This document shows, in pieces, positions 27,401 through 35,209 of a stretch of DNA of 64,000 bases (positions are counted from its first letter, which is position 1; each line of letters starts with the position of its first letter). Source of the stretch: a candidate division KSB1 bacterium (GTDB taxonomy: Bacteria; Electryoneota; RPQS01); contig JACRMR010000002.1 in the NCBI GenBank assembly GCA_016214895.1, positions 126,001 to 190,000 of the forward strand, given 5' to 3'. The position numbers and the translations under genes were made by a program. The notes beneath the pieces are model-generated. The model searched no databases and had not been told where the DNA came from. It saw nothing but the letters and a program-made list of their open reading frames with translations.

Positions 27401-27949
27401 AGCGAGCAGGAGACGGTGCGCGTATTCGACCCGGGGAGCACGCAGACCCTGGCGACGTGGACGTTCCCGCGCGAGCGCAGCGCACCGTTCCGCTGTGCGG
27501 CGGATTGGGTGCGGCCGCGACGGCTTGGCGGCCACGATTATCTCTGCCTGTTCGTGACCACGGCGGGTGACAGCGTGCAGGTGAAGGCGAAAGCGCTCCA
27601 CGAGCAGGGGGAGCTGCTGTCCTCGCACATTCTGTCGGCATTGGCGATCGAAATGGCGGAGGCGACGGCGGAATGGCTGCATCGGCGGATTCGCGCGGGA
27701 TGGGGATTCGCCGATCCGCCCGAGTTCACGTGGCAAGACCTGATTCGCACGACATATCGCGGCATCCGGTTGTCGTTCGGCTACCCCGCGTGTCCGAACT
27801 TGGAAGATCAAGTTCCGCTGTTCAAGCTGCTGACGCCGGAGCAATCCATCGGAGTGTCCCTGACCGATGAAATGATGATGGTGCCGGAGTCGAGTGTTTC
27901 GGCGCTGGTCTTTCATCATCCGAACGGGCAGTATTTCGCGGCGCAATAG
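24464..27949 (+). CDS. metH: Cobalamin-dependent methionine synthase
   Basis: The 1161-residue protein has all four MetH modules in order. The homocysteine-binding barrel (1-330) has MDGATGTGLE, ETNTFNGS and the zinc Cys pair in GGCCGTSPEHI. The folate-binding barrel (about 345-620) has ERTNVIGSRKF. The cap and B12-binding domains have the cobalamin His in KGDVHDIGKNLV and GLSGLLVRS. The C-terminal reactivation domain binds AdoMet, with RLSFGYPACPNLEDQ. It transfers methyl from methyl-tetrahydrofolate to homocysteine in the cytoplasm. The frame opens at 24344, but the first 40 residues look non-natural; ATG 24464 with AAGAAAG upstream fits the family. The gene stands alone, ending at a bidirectional terminator. 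Confidence 0.95.
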   Translation: MTTFSSGTAFPAGESLARELRDDLTRRILVMDGATGTGLEALRPTTEDFGGDALVGCNEALLLHAPQIVRALHQLYLEAGADILETNTFNGSTIVLAEYGLQDQTYEINRLAGESARAAAAKFAANRRVYVAGSMGPTNKAISITGGITFDEIVRSYALQSAGLLDGGADYLLLETQQDTINLKAALLGCDEAMRKTGRQVPLAVSVTIEANGSMLAGQNIEALYYTLAARDLLYIGMNCATGPEKMTDHLRTLAGLCHLPTACVPNAGLPNTEGKYDEGPEVFHDLFERFCAEQFVNVIGGCCGTSPEHIRALRKVADHHRPRKPQAKATRRALAGSEPLKLDEFIRPAFVGERTNVIGSRKFKRLIEEGKFELAAEIGREQVVRGAHVVDLCAANPDRHELSDMLAVLKPLLRKVRVPVMIDSTDEHVVELALQNIGGKAAINSINFEDGEQRLEKVCPIARKHGAAVVFGLIDEDKQAGMAVTLERKLAIAERAMHTLTQVWGFDPGEIIFDPLVFPCGTGDPNYVGAARATVEGIREIRKRFPEALTILGISNVSFGLPPAGREALNSVFLYDCTLAGLDMAIVNTAGIERYGTLSPEAVAVCENVLYKGDAESIAAFAAFYREAKTAVRADELAHLPVAERLARCIVDGTRDGIELMLDELLKAQSPLEIINGPLMAGMKVVGELFGANKLIVAEVLESAEVMKVAVDYLKQFLKPGERSAARGRMLLATVKGDVHDIGKNLVDMILSNNGYEVVNLGIKIPPDTLIEAVHLHKPDFIGLSGLLVRSAQQMVVTAEDLTSAGIDLPLMVGGAALTRNFTLTRIAPAYTGPVFYANEAMDGLQLANRLTDETLRPGLESEWRTMGEKAIRSVKESAPQLPPAPSQSLYEECPVPPPPDLELHIDLEIPAREVFPLVSRAMLYGKHLGLRLASSRLDDPKDKQAQELRRHVERVFEMAIEEKLIVPRGTWRWFPVASEQETVRVFDPGSTQTLATWTFPRERSAPFRCAADWVRPRRLGGHDYLCLFVTTAGDSVQVKAKALHEQGELLSSHILSALAIEMAEATAEWLHRRIRAGWGFADPPEFTWQDLIRTTYRGIRLSFGYPACPNLEDQVPLFKLLTPEQSIGVSLTDEMMMVPESSVSALVFHHPNGQYFAAQ

Positions 27950-27966
27950 GAGAGTGACTTCGGGAT

Positions 27967-28160
27967 CGCGAAAGTCCTGAAAAGAGCGAGGGGCACATGA
28001 AGACATGTGCCGCCAATTACATGAGCGGCGAAGGTCATGAAGACATGTGCCGCCAATCACATGAGCGGCGAAAGTCCTGAAGAGTGCGAGGGGCACATGA
28101 AGACATGTGCCGCCAATCACATGAGCGGCGAAGGTCATGAAGACATCTGCCGCCAATAAC
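27967..28160. repeat. 101-bp tandem repeat with palindromic core
   Basis: A 101-bp unit starting GCGAAAGTCC occurs at 27967 and again at 28068. Each unit holds the hairpin GGCACATG-AAGA-CATGTGCC followed by G and CC, plus a second shorter copy of ATGAAGACATGTGCCGCC and a GCCGC/GCGGC stem. The hairpin is related to those at 39 kb and 44 kb. Confidence 0.8.
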
Positions 28161-28173
28161 GCCAAGATGCAAA

Positions 28174-28206
28174 CGCGCGGGTCAGGACCCGCGCGCTTTC
28201 GTTTTT
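28174..28206. terminator. Bidirectional terminator between metH and the beta-helix gene
   Basis: CGCGCGGG and CCCGCGCG form an 8-bp stem with a 6-nt loop, followed on the plus strand by CTTTCGTTTTT. It serves the convergent genes on both sides. Confidence 0.75.
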
Positions 28207-28210
28207 AGCA

Positions 28211-31200
28211 CTATCGAGGAGGCGGTGGCGCGCGGAAGGGCGGAGGTTCCGTGTCCGCTGTGACCATGTAGAAGCGACGGCTAAGCGGCGAGAAGTTCAG
28301 GTCCTCAAACTGCGTGTCCACGGTGATTCCAATTTCATTGGCGGGAATCGGTTCCACCGCGATCGTATCCGACGCGTACACGTGATAACTTGCCGCGCGT
28401 TCGACGGACAGCCAGTGCAGCAGCAGACGACCGCCCTCCAAGTCACAGGTCAGATAGGGAACGGTGTCCGGCGGAATGGCCACCGTGTACTCATCCGCGC
28501 CGATATCCGGCGTCGCGGAGCGAAGCTCACCGTCGATATCGCTCGTCAGCGCGGCCAGCGCCAGCCCCAGTCCGTCCACCGCGACGGAGTCGGGGCGAAT
28601 GTGGAGATCGGACGCGCTGATGAATCCGGGCTCGCGACTGTAGCCGTGCAAATCGTACGCGGCGGCTTGCCAGGCCGCGAAGGTCACAAAGGATTGGGTA
28701 CCGAGCCGAGCGACGGAAAAGGCCGGAGCCGACCCGAAGATATCGTTGTAATCGCTCTGCAAGCCTTCGCCGGTGGCGTGCAGGATCGCGTAATTCGCGC
28801 TGCCGGTCTCCCGTGAGACCAGGATGTTGTTCTGCAGGGTATGGGTGCTGGAATTGGAAATGAACACGCACGCGATTTCGCCGGCCGGTGTTACTTCGTC
28901 GAGCAGGATACTGTTGTTGAACACGAGATTCGTGCCGGACGACAGGTAGATCGCGTTGATGCGCAACGACCAGACATCGGAAAAATCATAAATAAAGTTG
29001 TTGGTGATCGTGACGGCGGCGCCGGCGGCCGCCGCGGCATAGACGCCGACGGCGCGATTAGTCACGGAGAGCGAATGATCGCTGAAGCCATGAATCCGAT
29101 TCGCGTTGATGACGGCGCTGCCGCCGTTGTCGAGGCTGGCGACGAACACGCCGTAACAGGGTGCCGCCATTTCCGTGGGGAATCCGGGTTCAATGTCGTT
29201 GCCTTCGACCAGGGCCGCCACCTGATTGTCGAGCGAGACGCCGTAGCGCACGGCGGTAATCGAGCAGCCGCGAATGCTGTTGCCAAAGGACTGCGCCACT
29301 GCGCCGCCCGAGAATCCGATCCCGGTATAGGTGCCCGAAATCACGCAAGCGACCACGGTGTTACTGTCATTGCGGTCCAGGTCGAAGTGAATGCCGATGG
29401 AGTTCGAGTTCGTGGAATCCGGCCCGCGCACGAGGCAATTCGACAATGTGTTGTGCGTGGCGGTCTGGTGCAGGAGGACCGCTTCCGTCGCGGAGAGACC
29501 GGCACGGATATCGAATCGAGAGAGCGTGACGTAAGAACACCCGCGAAGTTCAACCACGGCTTGTCCCGCCGGATTAGTTAGCACGGGCGGCGACGCGGAG
29601 TCGGCGGCCAGAAAGACGACCGGGTTCGCGGCCGATGCGCCGGGAATCGGCGTGAGCAGCAGGGACTCGAAATAGTTGCCGGCGGCCACGGCGAGCAGCA
29701 CCGAATCGGCGACGCCGCGCAACGTCAGGTGTCGAGCGGCGACGCCGAGGTTCGCAAAGTCCGAAACAGAGCCGCCAACCTGATAGCTGCCCTCGAGCGG
29801 CGGTCCGACCACCGTGACCGGATAGGCGACACTGTCATTCAAAGGAATCGCGTCGCCGGGCAGGAACGCCTTGACCTTGAGACTTCCGTCCTGCAGGTCC
29901 GTGGACGGTGTCAACCACCACAGGCTGACGGTGTCGATCTCGCCGGGCGTCAACGAGATCACGAGTTCGTCCAGCGGAGCATCGTTGAAGAACAGGCGAA
30001 CCGGAACTTCGAGCTGCGCTTGAGTTCCGGCGTTGCGCACGATGGCGACAACCTGGCCAACCGAGTCCGCAGGAATGGTCGGCAGCGGTTCCGCCCACTG
30101 TACGGAATAGTCGTTGGCGGCCGCTACATAATCGTATTCATCCGCGCCGATATCCGGCGGACTCTGGCGGTAGTCGAGGTCGATATCGAGGCTCAGTCCG
30201 GACAGGTCGAGGCCGCGGCCATCCGCCGTCGCAACATTCCGAAGGACGTGCAGATCCGTTTCATTCACGAAGCCGGCATCGCCGGATACACTGTGCGAAT
30301 CCGCGGCGGTGCCCGCCGTCCAGGCCGCGAGCGACGGATAGAGCGTCGCGCCCGCGCGGCCCATGTAGAACGGCGCGCCCGCCGACAACCGCGAACCGTC
30401 GATGAGATTGTAATCCGAAACCAATGCTCCCGCGGCGCGAACCAGCGCATAGGAGTTGTTATCGGAGTCCGAGATACGGATGCTGTTGTTGCGAACGGCT
30501 GCCGGAGTCACCGAGGTGTCATAGATCGCGATGACGTCCCCCCCGGGCGGGATGTCGGACAGGCAGATACTATTGTGGTCAACCTGCGCAGCGCCGGAAC
30601 GCAAACATACGGCGAAGACCGAGCCGCCGCTGGATGTCAGCCGCGAGATGAAGTTGTTGCAGATTTCCGCGAGACCCGTCCCCGCGTTGGAGTAGATGCC
30701 GTACTGCGTGCCGACGATGCCCGCGCCCGTGATGCGGTTTCGTTCGATGCGACAGACCTGCGCGGCCGTATGCGAGCCGATATAGAGCCCGGCGCAGGAG
30801 ACGGTCGCGCCGGCATATCCGCAGGTGATCCGGTTGTCGGTGTACGCGGCCTGCTGCTGATAGTCCGCGCGCAGTCCGTAGCGGCAGTCGGAGATGTCCC
30901 CGTTGTCAAAGACATTCCCGCTATCCGCGAGACTGGCGGTGCCTTCGAGTCGCACGCCGATGTACGCGCCGCTGACGGCCAACGAGTGAAACGAGTTCCC
31001 GTCATTGCCGCCGCCATAGACGCGCAAGCCATAGGCGGTTGTCATGGTCTGCGACGAGCCACGGACGCTGCCGCCGGAAATCGTGTTACGGTCGGCGCCG
31101 TTGGTCAGAACCACGGAGGTCGTGGAGGGTAGCACCGCCTCGAAGTCGATTCCGTCAACGGCGACGAAATCGGCACCGTTCAGCGTCAGCGCGGGGTCGC

Positions 31201-34015
31201 CGCCGGCGGAGCGAAGCAGCGCGGCGCCCTCTTCCATGGGATCGCGATGAAAGAGGATGGCGTTGATCGCGGAAGCGCCTGGAATGGGCGGGATCGTGAC
31301 AGCTTCGGTGTAGGTCAGGGCCGCCACGTCGAACATGACGGGACCCACGACGCCCCGACTCGCCAGGTCCGCAACCGCCGCCGAGAACGTCGGATACTCC
31401 GCGCCGATACCGCCGATGCGGTAGCTGCCATTCAGGGCCGGATTGACGACGGTGATCCAAATTCCGGTGGAATCGTTATCCGGCTCGGCGTCGAGCGGAA
31501 GATCGCTGCGAACGGTCAGATATCCCGCCGCGGGCGCGAGCGGAGTCGGCCAGCTAAATTCCAGGGTGTCCACCTCGAGCGCGGCGAGCGAGACCGGGAG
31601 GGTTGTGACCACAACATTCTGGTAAAGCAAACGCACGGGCACGGCCGTCTGCGGCGCCGAGCCGCGATTCAGCAGGACGGCGCGCACCGCAACGGAAGTC
31701 CCGACGACGGGCGCTCCCCACAATTGCGGAACGTCAATCACGGCGTAATCATGGCTCGGCGCGGAAAAGGCATACTCATCCGCGCCGCGATCCGGAGGCA
31801 GCGACCGCAGGTCGCCGTCGATGTCACGCGGAGCACACGGAACCACGTCGCCGTTCTGATGAGCAAGCGAACTGAGCGGCGTAAGGTGCAGATCCTGGTC
31901 GCTCGCAAACTGTGGATTGCCCTCCGCGCTGCATGTGTCATAGCCGAGCACGCGCCACGAAGTCAGCGCAGCATAGTCCACGCCGAGCCGGGCGAGGCGG
32001 TAGTTGGCGCCCGTGCCCTGAAAAACATTGTGATCCGATGCGAGGCCGGTCGTCGAATTGAGAAAGAACAGGTTGTATGCCGAGGCGGTCAGCTCACGGT
32101 TGGCAAGAATGTTGTTCAGAAATGAGACCGTACCGCCGCCAAGGTTCGCAACATAGACAGAGTAGGCCGAGCCGGTCGCCGGGACGTCGTTCAGCAGGAT
32201 GCTGTTGTTCGCAAGTTCGCAGCGACCGGAGGAGACCAATACGCCCCTGGTCTGTGAGGTCCCGGTGTTCTGGAAACCGTAGATGAAATTGTTCACCAGC
32301 CGCACGACGGCGGCAGCGGAATCGGGTTTGACGCGGATACCGACCGCGAAGGGACCCGACGTGGTCATCCCATGAATCTTGTTCGCTGAAATCAACGTGG
32401 TATCCATGGGCAACATGGTGCCGAGCTGGATGCCGGCGACATCCTCAACCGAACCGGCGTTCACACTGATGTCGTTGCCGGAGACGAGGCCGGCCCGCAC
32501 CCGTGCAAGATATACCCCGCGACGAACGGAGTCAATCCGACAGCCAGTCACGGAGACTGAGTCGAGAACGGTGGTCCCGGATTCGATATGAACGCCGTCG
32601 GCGAAGCGGCGGATCGTCAGGCTGTCCAGTTGGATGTTGGCGCAATCCGATCCGCGAATGCGCACGCCGTCGGAATTGTTATTGGTGGCCGTGTAGCCGC
32701 GGATCGTCATGCCGCGGAGCACGACGTCCCGGCAGTTCGCATCGAGCAACACGCCATGCACGACGTTGGCTGCTTCCGCCCGGACGTCGAACCCGGTCAG
32801 CGTGATCGCCGCGCAATCGTGGAGACGTATCACGCTGGAATCGGACGAACCCGCATAGCGGATGACCACGGAATCGGCGTCGGTAGCGCGAGTGATTTCG
32901 AGCGGACTTGAAATACCGGTGCCGGGAATGGCAGGGATCGTGAGCTGTTCGGTGTAGGTGCCGGCGGCGACCCGGATCTCGGAGGGAGCCTCAATTCCGT
33001 TGGCGGCGAGATAGCCGATCGCACCGGCAAACGAATTGAAGTCCCCATCCGCACCGCCGAGCTTGTACTCCCCGGCGAGCGGGCCGTTCCCCACGCTGAA
33101 ACTCCAAACCGGGCCGATCGATTGGCCGACGCCGTTGCCGCACACGACACGCCAGTACCACGTCTGGCCGCCGACGTAATTGGACGGCGGATCGTAGTCC
33201 GAGAATGCCGATCCCGCGGCGACGAGCGCGGTCGGCTGGAGCGTACTCACGTCGGACAGTGATTGCGACAGGTAGAGATCGGTAGCGACGGTCCAGCTGC
33301 CGTTGGTCCACAGCAAGGTCGTGGCTGTGGCGACTCCCGATGCGCCATCGGCAGGCTCGGGACTTGCCGGTAGTTGCGCGGCGGCCGCGACCTCGGGACC
33401 GCGAACGCTATCCACATACACGTTGTTATCAGCGGAGGCCCAGTCCGATGAGACGAACGCGAGGCGAATAACATCTCCGGAAAACGGAGTGAGATCGACG
33501 CTGAAGTGCCGATACGTGGACGCGAAGTCTCCACCGGTGCCCGGTTTCAGAGTAAGCAACGTCGTCGAGAAGTCGGTGACCGTATTTCCGCCGTGACTCA
33601 GCAGTAGGCGCAGAGTGTCGTCGGTTGATTCCGCATTCAGGGCCGGGAACTGCGTTCGCGCATAGAATTGAAGGAGGTCTGATCCGATCGTCGGCTGAAG
33701 CGGCGGAGTTACCAGCCAGCGTCGGGAAACATCTGATGGCCCAAGATTTTCGGCCGGGGAGTAGCCGCTCCAGCCCCAGCCGGACTCGAAGCGCGGGGAG
33801 CGCGTCCAGGTGGCGTTTCCAGAGTCGGACTGAAAGGTGGACCATCCCGCAGGAGGGAAGACAATCGAGAAGTTCTCGCCAAGGGGGGTCGCTTGAGCTA
33901 TGGCGACCGTGATCGCCAGGCAAACCCAAGCACGAATTCCCCACCCGGCCGAGCGAATGGTTCGTCGGGCGTGGGGGGCGCTTGGCCGGGAGCGTTGAGG
34001 ACTTCGAATCTGCAT
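28211..34015 (-). CDS. Giant secreted beta-helix protein with three repeated modules
   Basis: The 1934-residue protein starts with a basic stretch and a signal segment (AWVCLAITVAIAQA). A MAM/cleaved-adhesin-like domain (about 45-210) and a fibronectin-like domain follow. Three modules of about 500 residues then repeat. Each begins G-Y-x-GG...F..(10)..L...G (GEYKLGGADGDFNSF; GSYRIGGIGAEYPTF; GSYQVGGSVSDFANL), continues as right-handed beta-helix repeats, and holds a GADEY motif. CARDB-like domains separate the modules (VPVRLLYQN, VPVRLFFND). A fibronectin-like domain ends it. There is no YPNPFN tail. No good ribosome site precedes the ATG. Surface adhesion or polysaccharide binding is inference. 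Confidence 0.82.
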   Translation of the reverse strand: MQIRSPQRSRPSAPHARRTIRSAGWGIRAWVCLAITVAIAQATPLGENFSIVFPPAGWSTFQSDSGNATWTRSPRFESGWGWSGYSPAENLGPSDVSRRWLVTPPLQPTIGSDLLQFYARTQFPALNAESTDDTLRLLLSHGGNTVTDFSTTLLTLKPGTGGDFASTYRHFSVDLTPFSGDVIRLAFVSSDWASADNNVYVDSVRGPEVAAAAQLPASPEPADGASGVATATTLLWTNGSWTVATDLYLSQSLSDVSTLQPTALVAAGSAFSDYDPPSNYVGGQTWYWRVVCGNGVGQSIGPVWSFSVGNGPLAGEYKLGGADGDFNSFAGAIGYLAANGIEAPSEIRVAAGTYTEQLTIPAIPGTGISSPLEITRATDADSVVIRYAGSSDSSVIRLHDCAAITLTGFDVRAEAANVVHGVLLDANCRDVVLRGMTIRGYTATNNNSDGVRIRGSDCANIQLDSLTIRRFADGVHIESGTTVLDSVSVTGCRIDSVRRGVYLARVRAGLVSGNDISVNAGSVEDVAGIQLGTMLPMDTTLISANKIHGMTTSGPFAVGIRVKPDSAAAVVRLVNNFIYGFQNTGTSQTRGVLVSSGRCELANNSILLNDVPATGSAYSVYVANLGGGTVSFLNNILANRELTASAYNLFFLNSTTGLASDHNVFQGTGANYRLARLGVDYAALTSWRVLGYDTCSAEGNPQFASDQDLHLTPLSSLAHQNGDVVPCAPRDIDGDLRSLPPDRGADEYAFSAPSHDYAVIDVPQLWGAPVVGTSVAVRAVLLNRGSAPQTAVPVRLLYQNVVVTTLPVSLAALEVDTLEFSWPTPLAPAAGYLTVRSDLPLDAEPDNDSTGIWITVVNPALNGSYRIGGIGAEYPTFSAAVADLASRGVVGPVMFDVAALTYTEAVTIPPIPGASAINAILFHRDPMEEGAALLRSAGGDPALTLNGADFVAVDGIDFEAVLPSTTSVVLTNGADRNTISGGSVRGSSQTMTTAYGLRVYGGGNDGNSFHSLAVSGAYIGVRLEGTASLADSGNVFDNGDISDCRYGLRADYQQQAAYTDNRITCGYAGATVSCAGLYIGSHTAAQVCRIERNRITGAGIVGTQYGIYSNAGTGLAEICNNFISRLTSSGGSVFAVCLRSGAAQVDHNSICLSDIPPGGDVIAIYDTSVTPAAVRNNSIRISDSDNNSYALVRAAGALVSDYNLIDGSRLSAGAPFYMGRAGATLYPSLAAWTAGTAADSHSVSGDAGFVNETDLHVLRNVATADGRGLDLSGLSLDIDLDYRQSPPDIGADEYDYVAAANDYSVQWAEPLPTIPADSVGQVVAIVRNAGTQAQLEVPVRLFFNDAPLDELVISLTPGEIDTVSLWWLTPSTDLQDGSLKVKAFLPGDAIPLNDSVAYPVTVVGPPLEGSYQVGGSVSDFANLGVAARHLTLRGVADSVLLAVAAGNYFESLLLTPIPGASAANPVVFLAADSASPPVLTNPAGQAVVELRGCSYVTLSRFDIRAGLSATEAVLLHQTATHNTLSNCLVRGPDSTNSNSIGIHFDLDRNDSNTVVACVISGTYTGIGFSGGAVAQSFGNSIRGCSITAVRYGVSLDNQVAALVEGNDIEPGFPTEMAAPCYGVFVASLDNGGSAVINANRIHGFSDHSLSVTNRAVGVYAAAAAGAAVTITNNFIYDFSDVWSLRINAIYLSSGTNLVFNNSILLDEVTPAGEIACVFISNSSTHTLQNNILVSRETGSANYAILHATGEGLQSDYNDIFGSAPAFSVARLGTQSFVTFAAWQAAAYDLHGYSREPGFISASDLHIRPDSVAVDGLGLALAALTSDIDGELRSATPDIGADEYTVAIPPDTVPYLTCDLEGGRLLLHWLSVERAASYHVYASDTIAVEPIPANEIGITVDTQFEDLNFSPLSRRFYMVTADTEPPPFRAPPPPR

Positions 34016-34132
34016 GGAGGTACACTATCTCTAACTTAACAAGATAATACTGCAAGCGCCGCTTGACAAGCCTAAGGCGGTGAATTCTTGGATTCGTGCA
34101 AGTTATTGGTGGCCCGGCAGAGTCCGAAATCA

Positions 34133-34161
34133 TTGAACTTGTGGGATTTTTCGTGTATCTT
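34133..34161 (+). promoter_or_regulatory. Promoter of proC
   Basis: TTGAAC (34133-34138) and TATCTT (34156-34161) are 17 nt apart, 32 nt before the proC start codon. Confidence 0.55.
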
Positions 34162-34193
34162 AGCCTAACATACCTCTACGCAAGGCGCACAGA

Positions 34194-35048
34194 TTGGCTA
34201 CACCAAAGACACTCAGGATCGCGGTCATCGGCGGCGGGAAGATCGGCGAGGCGCTGCTCGGCGGCCTACTTAAGTCTAAGTTTATCAAGACTGATACGGT
34301 TGTCGTGACGACCGCCCATGGCGAGACGGCCCTGGCCGTCGGTCGGCGGCTGGGGGTGAAGGCCCACACTGATAATCTCAGGGCGGTTCATCAGGCTCAA
34401 GTCGTGATTATCGCGACCAAGCCGAAGCAGCTTCCGACCGTTTGCGCGTCGATTCGCGGTCGTGTCGCCAAATCGGCGCTGGTGGTTTCGCTCGCGACGG
34501 GGGTTTCCACCGAGGCGATCGAACGGGCACTGGGCGGGCGAGTGGCCGTGGTGCGGGCGATGCCGAATACTCCCATCGCGATCGGAAAGGGGATGACGGT
34601 ACTCTGTCGCGGCCGGTATGCGACGGACGCGCAGCTGGAACTGACGAACCAGATCTTCTCCACCGTCGGGCAGGTGGCCACGGTTGATGAAGAACTGATG
34701 AACGCTTCGACCGGCCTCAGCGCCTCGGGACCGGCGTATGTGTTCGTCATCATCGAATCGCTGGCCGAAGCCGGCGTGAAAGTCGGCCTGCCGCGCGAAC
34801 TTGCGACCCGCTTGGCGGCGCAAGCCGTGCTCGGAGCCGCCGCGATGGTGCTGGAGAGCGGCAAACATCCCGCCCTGCTGAAAGACAGTGTCACCACTCC
34901 GGCCGGAGTGACGATCGACGGGCTGATGGAGCTTGAGCAGGGAGGCCTGCGCGTCGCGCTGATCAAGGCCATCATGATGAGTACCCGGCGCGCCGCGGAG
35001 ATTCAAGCGTCGATACCGGTGCAGGTGAAGAGGAAGCGGAAAGTCTGA
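34194..35048 (+). CDS. proC: Pyrroline-5-carboxylate reductase
   Basis: The 284-residue protein has the N-terminal dinucleotide-binding motif IAVIGGGKIGEALLGG, the signature VRAMPNTP, and the C-terminal dimerisation region with GLSASGPAY and DSVTTPAGVTIDGL. It reduces pyrroline-5-carboxylate to proline with NAD(P)H in the cytoplasm. The start is TTG, with AAGG 9 nt upstream. No other proline gene is adjacent, and it is transcribed alone from its own promoter. Confidence 0.95.
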   Translation: MATPKTLRIAVIGGGKIGEALLGGLLKSKFIKTDTVVVTTAHGETALAVGRRLGVKAHTDNLRAVHQAQVVIIATKPKQLPTVCASIRGRVAKSALVVSLATGVSTEAIERALGGRVAVVRAMPNTPIAIGKGMTVLCRGRYATDAQLELTNQIFSTVGQVATVDEELMNASTGLSASGPAYVFVIIESLAEAGVKVGLPRELATRLAAQAVLGAAAMVLESGKHPALLKDSVTTPAGVTIDGLMELEQGGLRVALIKAIMMSTRRAAEIQASIPVQVKRKRKV

Positions 35049-35107
35049 TAGGAATCCCGAAAACGCGCACCCGATGCTCCGCGTTGCGTTGGGGGAGGCA
35101 AGCGCGG

Positions 35108-35137
35108 GATTCCGGCGGGGACACAGTCCCCGCTCGG
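35108..35137. repeat. Bulged-T hairpin element (locus D)
   Basis: GATTCCG, arm GCGGGGAC, loop ACA, arm GTCCCCGC, an unpaired T, CGG. It lies between convergent genes and may also help end transcription. Confidence 0.7.
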
Positions 35138-35209
35138 CGAGGCCGAACATTGAACGGGCGACCCGAGAGGCCGCCCGTAGAGAAAGTCCGGAATAGAATC
35201 TTGGCGGCG

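Noticed and set aside
25322-28165. Long minus-strand frames opposite metH
   Set aside because: Shadows of a highly conserved gene; the sequences are Arg/His-rich and carry no motif.
28382-32911. Several long plus-strand frames opposite the giant beta-helix gene (the longest 467 codons)
   Set aside because: They are antisense shadows in GC-rich DNA: very rich in Arg, without domains or ribosome sites, while the minus frame has clear repeats.
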